The notes below the pieces were generated by a model. It was not told the origin of the DNA, did not search any database, and saw nothing but the letters and a program-made list of their open reading frames with translations. From Parcubacteria group bacterium Gr01-1014_56 (GTDB lineage: Bacteria; Patescibacteriota; Minisyncoccia; Phycocordibacterales; SBAW01), in NCBI GenBank assembly GCA_007375995.1, contig VMFK01000006.1:1-19492 (forward strand): a stretch of 19,492 nucleotides of DNA, in the 5' to 3' direction. Shown in pieces: positions 15,474 through 19,492 of this stretch (its first letter is position 1; each line of letters begins with the position of its first letter). A program made the translations under genes and the position numbers.

Positions 15474-15502
15474 GAAGCTTCCTTCTTGCAAGTCTCTTTT
15501 TT
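15470..15502 (+). terminator. Possible intrinsic terminator overlapping the rplY stop
   Basis: GTAAGAAG (15470-15477) can pair with CTTCTTGC (15482-15489) around CTTC, with one wobble pair, and the run TTTTTT stands at 15497-15502. The stem is weak and the T run is seven bases away. A second T-rich stretch lies at 15515-15536. Confidence 0.45.
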
Positions 15503-15551
15503 GTTATATAAAAGCGTTTTTTTCGGGTAATTTTTTAGCGTACCCACCGTC

Positions 15552-15560
15552 TGATACAAT
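15552..15560 (+). promoter_or_regulatory. Extended -10 promoter of the coiled-coil transglycosylase gene
   Basis: TGATACAAT is an extended -10 box (TGn plus TACAAT) ending 9 bases before the ATG at 15570, leaving a leader of about 2-3 bases. It supports that ATG over the one at 15591. Confidence 0.6.
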
Positions 15561-15569
15561 ATAGATTAC

Positions 15570-16955
15570 ATGAAGGGTGGCGTGCGCTATATGCTCGTGC
15601 TTGTTTTGGGGCTCCTCTTTGGATTCGGAGGTTATTTTCCTTTGAATCAAACTTCTGTATATGCCCAAGCACTCTCAGCGGACGAGAAGGCAAAGCTCCA
15701 AGCCGAGTACGACCAGCTTCAGGCAGAGATTTTACAGTGGCAAAAGGTGCTCGACGATACCCGCACTAAGAAAAAAACTCTCCAGGGAGACGTAACAGCG
15801 CTTGATGCACAGATAAAAAAGGCGCAAACAGAGATAAAGCAGCGTGGCCTCACCATAACCGCGCTCGGCAGCGAGATCCAGCAAAAAACAAAAACCATTT
15901 CTACGCTAGAGGCTCGTCTTGAGGCTGGGCATGAGTCGCTTGCGAAGTTGCTCAGACAAAAGAACGAGACCGAGATGTTGCCGCTGGCGCTTCTTGCGTT
16001 TTCTTCTAAAAACCTCTCCGAATTTTTTTCTGATGCGGACTTGATAGACCACATTAGTCGGGACCTTGATGCGCAGTTTTCAGAGATCCGTGCGACCCGC
16101 ACACAAACGCAAAAGGAGCGCAGTGAACTTGATACTAAAAAGAATCAGGAGCTTGACGCCAAGCACGACGTCGAGGTCAAGAAGACCGTGATCACCAACA
16201 ATCAAAACCAAAAGAAAGAGCTCCTCGCTATCGCCAAGGATGAGGAAAAGACCTACGCCCAGGTCTTGGCCGAGCGCGAGAAGCGTGCGCAAGAGATCCG
16301 CAATGCGCTGTTTGACTTGCGCGATGCACAAGGGATTTCTTTTGAAAAGGCGCTCACGTATGCCACGGCCGCTTCGCAAAAAACCGGTGTCCGTGCCGCG
16401 ATGATCCTCGCTATCCTTTCGCAGGAGTCTGACCTCGGCAAAAACATCGGCTCTTGTTACGTAAAAGACCTTTCAACAGGGAACGGCGTGGGTAAGAACA
16501 CCGGTACACCGTTTCAAAAAGTTATGAAGGCACCGCGCGACACCGAGCCGTTTAGCACTCTGGCAACTACGCTCGGGTTTGAGTGGTCAACTACGCCTGT
16601 CTCATGTCCTTTGAGTCCTACCTACTCAACCAGCCGCGGCTATGGCGGAGCAATGGGCCCCTCACAATTTATTCCTTCGACCTGGCAGTTGTATAGCACG
16701 CGGCTCGGGGCGGCACTTGGAGTGTCGACCCCCAATCCGTGGAATCCGGGGGACGCGGTTATGGCAACAGCTTTATATTTGGCAGACTTGGGCGCTGCAG
16801 GGCAGACCTACTCATCTGAGCGTAACGCTGCTTGTAAATATTATTCAGGCCGCTCTTGCGACACGCGCTCTCCGCGCAACTATACCTACGGCGACTCAGT
16901 GGTTGCCAAAGCGCAAACCTTCCAAAACAATATCGACTTCTTGGGCAGTCTCTAA
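15570..16955 (+). CDS. Exported coiled-coil protein with C-terminal lytic transglycosylase domain
   Basis: 461 residues. Residues 1-33 form a signal peptide (LVLVLGLLFGFGG, likely cleavage after VYAQA). Residues 36-250 are predominantly charged heptad sequence with a short break (LPLALLAFSSKNLSEFFSDADLI, 137-160). This is the layout of CwlO/PcsB/EnvC coiled coils that dock on the FtsEX complex. Residues 258-460 match a MltB-like transglycosylase: ILSQESDLG with catalytic Glu286, GGAMGPSQFIPSTWQ at 359-373, and NPWNPGDAVMATALYLADLG at 389-408. Four cysteines (296, 346, 422, 430) could form two disulfides. It likely cuts peptidoglycan strands outside the membrane, perhaps at division. The link to FtsEX is inference from architecture only. 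Confidence 0.88.
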   Translation: MKGGVRYMLVLVLGLLFGFGGYFPLNQTSVYAQALSADEKAKLQAEYDQLQAEILQWQKVLDDTRTKKKTLQGDVTALDAQIKKAQTEIKQRGLTITALGSEIQQKTKTISTLEARLEAGHESLAKLLRQKNETEMLPLALLAFSSKNLSEFFSDADLIDHISRDLDAQFSEIRATRTQTQKERSELDTKKNQELDAKHDVEVKKTVITNNQNQKKELLAIAKDEEKTYAQVLAEREKRAQEIRNALFDLRDAQGISFEKALTYATAASQKTGVRAAMILAILSQESDLGKNIGSCYVKDLSTGNGVGKNTGTPFQKVMKAPRDTEPFSTLATTLGFEWSTTPVSCPLSPTYSTSRGYGGAMGPSQFIPSTWQLYSTRLGAALGVSTPNPWNPGDAVMATALYLADLGAAGQTYSSERNAACKYYSGRSCDTRSPRNYTYGDSVVAKAQTFQNNIDFLGSL

Positions 16956-16966
16956 AACGGCGCGGC

Positions 16967-16995
16967 TTGCAAGAGCAGATCTTTCATGCTACTGT
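16967..16995 (+). promoter_or_regulatory. Candidate promoter of rpmE, predicts leaderless mRNA
   Basis: TTGCAA (16967-16972), a 17-base spacer, then TACTGT (16990-16995) preceded by TGC, ending exactly 6 bases before the ATG at 17002. The same 6-base gap is seen at gap and the kinase gene. Confidence 0.5.
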
Positions 16996-17001
16996 GACGG
17001 C

Positions 17002-17259
17002 ATGAAAACGGAGACGCATCCGACATATTTCCCTCAAGCTAAAGTCACTTGCGTATGTGGCAACGCATTTACCGTGGGTTCAACGAAGGAGTCAATCAAG
17101 GTGGAAATTTGCTCAGAGTGCCATCCGTTCTACACCGGTAACGATAAGCTTATGGACACCGCCGGCCGTGTCGAGAAGTTCAAGGCCCGCTCTTCTTCTG
17201 CTAAAGCTTTGAAAGAAAAGCGCGCAGCTGCATCGACTAAGAAAAGCAAGTCGAAGTAG
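17002..17259 (+). CDS. rpmE: 50S ribosomal protein L31, zinc-binding type
   Basis: 85 residues from the ATG at 17002. A longer frame opens far upstream but overlaps the transglycosylase gene and is a shadow. It is a component of the large subunit near the subunit bridge. The zinc ligands of the C+ form are present: CVC at 17-19 and CSEC at about 37-40, and the family stretch HPFYTGNDKLMDTAGRVEKF is clear. The last 20 residues are a Lys/Ser/Ala-rich extension. Its TAG stop touches the next ATG (TAGATG), indicating coupled translation with release factor 1, a pairing frequent in bacteria. Confidence 0.95.
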   Translation: MKTETHPTYFPQAKVTCVCGNAFTVGSTKESIKVEICSECHPFYTGNDKLMDTAGRVEKFKARSSSAKALKEKRAAASTKKSKSK

Positions 17260-18231
17260 ATGGACATAAAAAAATACAAGGAAAATCAAAAAACTGCATT
17301 TCTAGCAGTTGAATACGAGCGCCTCTTGAGTGAAGAGGTTGAAATTCGTGCGCTTGAAGGAGAGCTTGGTGAGCTCGCAAAGGACGATCTTGATCGTGTT
17401 GAGAACCAAAAGAAAACACTACTTCAGCAGATGGACGAGATACTTGAGGGGGACAAAGAGGAGGAAGAATTCCCCAACGAAATTGTGCTTGAAGTGCGAG
17501 CGGGAGTCGGGGGAGAGGAGGCAGCGCTTTTTGCTGAGCAAGTCGCAGGGATGTACCGCGCCTATGCCGAAGGGCAGCGGTGGAGTGTCCGCCCACTATC
17601 GGAGTCAAAGTCGGACCTCGGTGGCTACAAAGAAGCCGTGTTTGAGATCCGCGGCAAAAATGTCTACAAGCGTTTGCGCTTTGAAACAGGCGTGCATCGG
17701 ATCCAGCGCGTACCTGCAACGGAGAAGTCCGGCCGTATCCATACTTCGACAGCTTCAGTCGCGATTTTACCGATCCGCAAAAAACACAAGCTCGAGCTTA
17801 ACCCCGCGGATATCGACATGGAGTTTTCGCGCTCGGGTGGCGCTGGAGGCCAGAACGTCAACAAGGTCGAGACCGCGGTGCGCCTGATTCACCGCCCAAC
17901 CGGCCTTGATGCTCGCTCAACCTCAGAGCGTTCGCAGTCAGCAAACAGAGAGAAGGCAATGGCCGTGCTTATCGCTAAGGTTGAGGCACTCGAGGAGGAA
18001 AAAGAGCACGCTAAATTCTCCGCAAACCGCAAAGAGCAGATCGGCACCGCTGACCGCTCGGAGAAAATCCGCACCTACAATAGCCTGCAAGACCGGGTTA
18101 CCGACCATCGGATCAAAGAGTCTTGGCACAACTTGCCTGGTATATTTCAGGGCAATGTAGGGCCGATTTTAGATGCATTGGAAGCAGTTTCCGAAAACCC
18201 TGAGAGCGTTGCGCAGGGCCCAGAAGCGTGA
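17260..18231 (+). CDS. prfA: Peptide chain release factor 1
   Basis: 323 residues. It reads UAA and UAG in the ribosomal A site and triggers peptide release. The stop-recognition motif PAT is at 152-154 in RVPATEKSGRIHTS, which marks RF1 and not RF2 (SPF). The catalytic GGQ is at 196-198 in GGAGGQNVNKVET. Usual RF1 proteins have about 355-360 residues; here the N-terminal helical domain is about 35 residues shorter, while the core is complete. It starts directly after the rpmE stop. Its own stop is TGA, which RF1 does not read, so an RF2 should exist elsewhere. Confidence 0.95.
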   Translation: MDIKKYKENQKTAFLAVEYERLLSEEVEIRALEGELGELAKDDLDRVENQKKTLLQQMDEILEGDKEEEEFPNEIVLEVRAGVGGEEAALFAEQVAGMYRAYAEGQRWSVRPLSESKSDLGGYKEAVFEIRGKNVYKRLRFETGVHRIQRVPATEKSGRIHTSTASVAILPIRKKHKLELNPADIDMEFSRSGGAGGQNVNKVETAVRLIHRPTGLDARSTSERSQSANREKAMAVLIAKVEALEEEKEHAKFSANRKEQIGTADRSEKIRTYNSLQDRVTDHRIKESWHNLPGIFQGNVGPILDALEAVSENPESVAQGPEA

Positions 18232-18237
18232 TATTCT
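18209..18237 (+). promoter_or_regulatory. Candidate promoter of rpsB inside the end of prfA
   Basis: TTGCGC (18209-18214), 17 bases, then TATTCT (18232-18237) preceded by TGA, an extended -10. It leaves a leader of about 12 bases before the ATG at 18257. Confidence 0.4.
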
Positions 18238-18256
18238 AGGCGATACGTTCAATAGT

Positions 18257-18982
18257 ATGGAAAAGAGCCAGATGATAGATAAGCTTTTTGCTGTTGGAGC
18301 GCATTTTGGATATGCGCCTTCGCGCCGACACCCCTCGGTCGCGTCTTTTATATTTGGCCAAAAGGGTGGTACTGAACTCTTTGACCTTGAAAAAACCTCA
18401 GAGTGTCTGGAGAACGCGCTCGCGTTTGTAAAATCACTTGCTGCTGATCGCAAAGTAGTCCTCTTTGTAGGAGGCAAGGCAGAGGCGAGAGGCGCGCTTA
18501 AGCGCGCAGCCGAGCGTCTTAACCAGCCGTACTCAAGCGGGCGCTGGATCGGTGGCTCGCTCACCAATTTTTCTGAAATCAAACGCCGCCTTGCCCGCCT
18601 CTCGGAGCTCACCTCAATGCGCGAGAAGGGCGAGCTTGCAAAGTTTACTAAACTTGAGCGTCTCATGATCGATAGGGAGATCACTGACCTAGAAAACATG
18701 TTTGGGGGTCTCCGGGGCATGACGAAACTCCCTGACGCGCTTGTTATCGTAGACGCAAAACACGAGATGATCGCTGTTGCAGAAGCAAAGAAGCTTGGTA
18801 TCCCAGTTGTTGCGCTCCTCAACTCCGATTGCGACGCTCGCGGTATCTCCTACCCTATACCAGCAAACGACGCTTCGCTTGATAGCATCACCTATGTGCT
18901 CGATGAAATTGCAAAAGTGTACGCAGCGAATCTCGCACCTGAGAAGACTGCACCTGCAGCTGGAGATACAGCGTCCGCCTAA
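18257..18982 (+). CDS. rpsB: 30S ribosomal protein S2
   Basis: 241 residues from the ATG at 18257; the frame is open further upstream but would overlap prfA and lies before the likely promoter. It joins the small subunit late in assembly and helps hold S1 where S1 exists. Family landmarks: VGAHFGYAPSRRHPSVASFIFG near the start, VLFVGGKAEARGALKRAAE, RWIGGSLTNFSEIKRRL, LPDALVIVDAKHEMIAVAEAKKLGIPVVALLNSDCD and ISYPIPANDASLDSI. The C-terminal tail is Ala/Pro-rich and short. It is followed 6 bases later by tsf, the classic rpsB-tsf operon. A second ATG at 18272 could also serve as start. Confidence 0.96.
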   Translation: MEKSQMIDKLFAVGAHFGYAPSRRHPSVASFIFGQKGGTELFDLEKTSECLENALAFVKSLAADRKVVLFVGGKAEARGALKRAAERLNQPYSSGRWIGGSLTNFSEIKRRLARLSELTSMREKGELAKFTKLERLMIDREITDLENMFGGLRGMTKLPDALVIVDAKHEMIAVAEAKKLGIPVVALLNSDCDARGISYPIPANDASLDSITYVLDEIAKVYAANLAPEKTAPAAGDTASA

Positions 18983-18988
18983 TCTCTC

Positions 18989-19444
18989 ATGGCAATTTCT
19001 CCAGAAGTAGTGAAAGAACTGCGCGACAAAACTGGCATTTCTGTAATGGAGTGCAAAAAGGCGCTTGAGGAGGCGAATGGCGACATGACAAAAGCTCTTG
19101 AGATCCTACAGAAGCGCGCGTTAGCCTCTGTTGGTAAAAAGGCCGACCGCACACTCGGCGCAGGCACAGTGCAAGCCTATACGCACACCACCGGGCAGGT
19201 GGGCGCGCTCGTTGTACTTTCTTCTGAAACCGATTTTGTCTCTAAAAATGAAGAGTTCGTGGCGCTCGCGCGCGACATCGCCATGCACGCTGCAGCTATG
19301 CGCCCGGGGGATGTTGCGGAGCTTTTAGCACAGGCCTTTATTAAAGACCCCGCCCGGACAATCGCTGACCTTATCTCGCAAGCGACGCAGAAATTCGGCG
19401 AGCGTATTGAGGTAGCGGCGGTCACTGTTTCTGCCGTCCGATAA
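18989..19444 (+). CDS. tsf: Elongation factor Ts, short form
   Basis: 151 residues. It is the nucleotide exchange factor for EF-Tu. The N-terminal UBA-like domain is complete (VKELRDKTGISVMECKKALEEANGDMTKALEIL), and the core holds the family signature ETDFVSKNEEF at about 80-90 with GALVVLSSETDFV. E. coli EF-Ts has 283 residues and the Thermus form about 196; this one keeps one core subdomain and ends IEVAAVTVSAVR. The stop is clean (CGATAA), and no frame continues the missing part, so it is a natural short form and not a frameshift. Confidence 0.95.
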   Translation: MAISPEVVKELRDKTGISVMECKKALEEANGDMTKALEILQKRALASVGKKADRTLGAGTVQAYTHTTGQVGALVVLSSETDFVSKNEEFVALARDIAMHAAAMRPGDVAELLAQAFIKDPARTIADLISQATQKFGERIEVAAVTVSAVR

Positions 19445-19445
19445 G

Positions 19446-19454
19446 TGCTACAAT
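19446..19454 (+). promoter_or_regulatory. Extended -10 promoter after tsf
   Basis: TGCTACAAT begins one base after the tsf stop and ends 12 bases before an ATG at 19467, so it probably drives the gene cut by the window edge. Its form matches the boxes at 8561 and 15552. Confidence 0.5.
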
Positions 19455-19466
19455 TGACCTTGCAGC

Positions 19467-19492
19467 ATGATGCTTTTCTTCACCATTACACT
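19467..19492 (+). CDS. Possible start of the next gene, cut by window end
   Basis: ATGATGCTTTTC opens a frame reading MMLFFTIT up to the edge. It follows the extended -10 box at a fitting distance. The hydrophobic start would suit a signal or membrane segment. It does not look like the start of frr or pyrH, which often follow tsf. Too short to be sure. Confidence 0.25.

Noticed and set aside
16642..17001. Long N-terminal extension of L31
   Set aside because: It overlaps the transglycosylase gene in another frame; L31 begins normally at 17002 behind its own promoter.
7443..18231. UGA recoded as an amino acid, as in some CPR groups
   Set aside because: Two genes end at TGA (7443-7445 and 18229-18231) at the expected protein ends.

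Overview
The window looks like a chromosomal piece of a Candidate Phyla Radiation (Patescibacteria) genome, most likely Parcubacteria and possibly Kaiserbacteria-like. The grounds are a very large Ser/Thr/Ala-rich surface protein with VGIGTTxPW-type motifs, a sugar-phosphate cluster with a split transketolase, short forms of EF-Ts and RF1, tight gene packing and almost no Shine-Dalgarno sites. The lineage is inferred from gene style and not tested by any search. UGA acts as a stop (ends at 7445 and 18231), so the code is standard.

Left part (1-7445): the 3' 6.1 kb of a giant repeat-built extracellular fibre or adhesin gene whose start lies upstream of the window. It is followed at once by two genes for exported or membrane-anchored proteins, probably one cell-surface operon. 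Converging on it is a class A beta-lactamase-like serine hydrolase (7461-8462, minus).

Middle (8576-14727): a sugar-phosphate block. gap, rpiB, a divergent ribulose-phosphate-epimerase-like gene, the two halves of transketolase and a small membrane protein run rightward. A PfkB-type sugar kinase runs leftward and is divergent from class II fructose-bisphosphate aldolase. Together they can interconvert pentose phosphates, fructose phosphates and triose phosphates and feed GAPDH. No transaldolase is in the window.

Right part (14802-19492): translation and cell-wall genes. These are ribosomal protein L25, an exported coiled-coil plus lytic-transglycosylase protein, L31, release factor 1, S2, EF-Ts, and a possible next gene cut by the window edge.

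Regulation: several genes have a recognisable -10 box (often extended TGnTAnnnT) ending only 6-12 bases before the start codon, which predicts leaderless or nearly leaderless mRNAs. The kinase/aldolase pair shares a palindromic -10 box read in both directions. The least ordinary items are the mosaic fibre with its duplicated domain and inserted lectin-like module, two short interspersed repeats inserted in frame in its linker, the epimerase-like protein lacking usual metal ligands, and the fusion of a CwlO/PcsB-like coiled coil to a transglycosylase domain. I saw no tRNA, rRNA, CRISPR array or insertion sequence.
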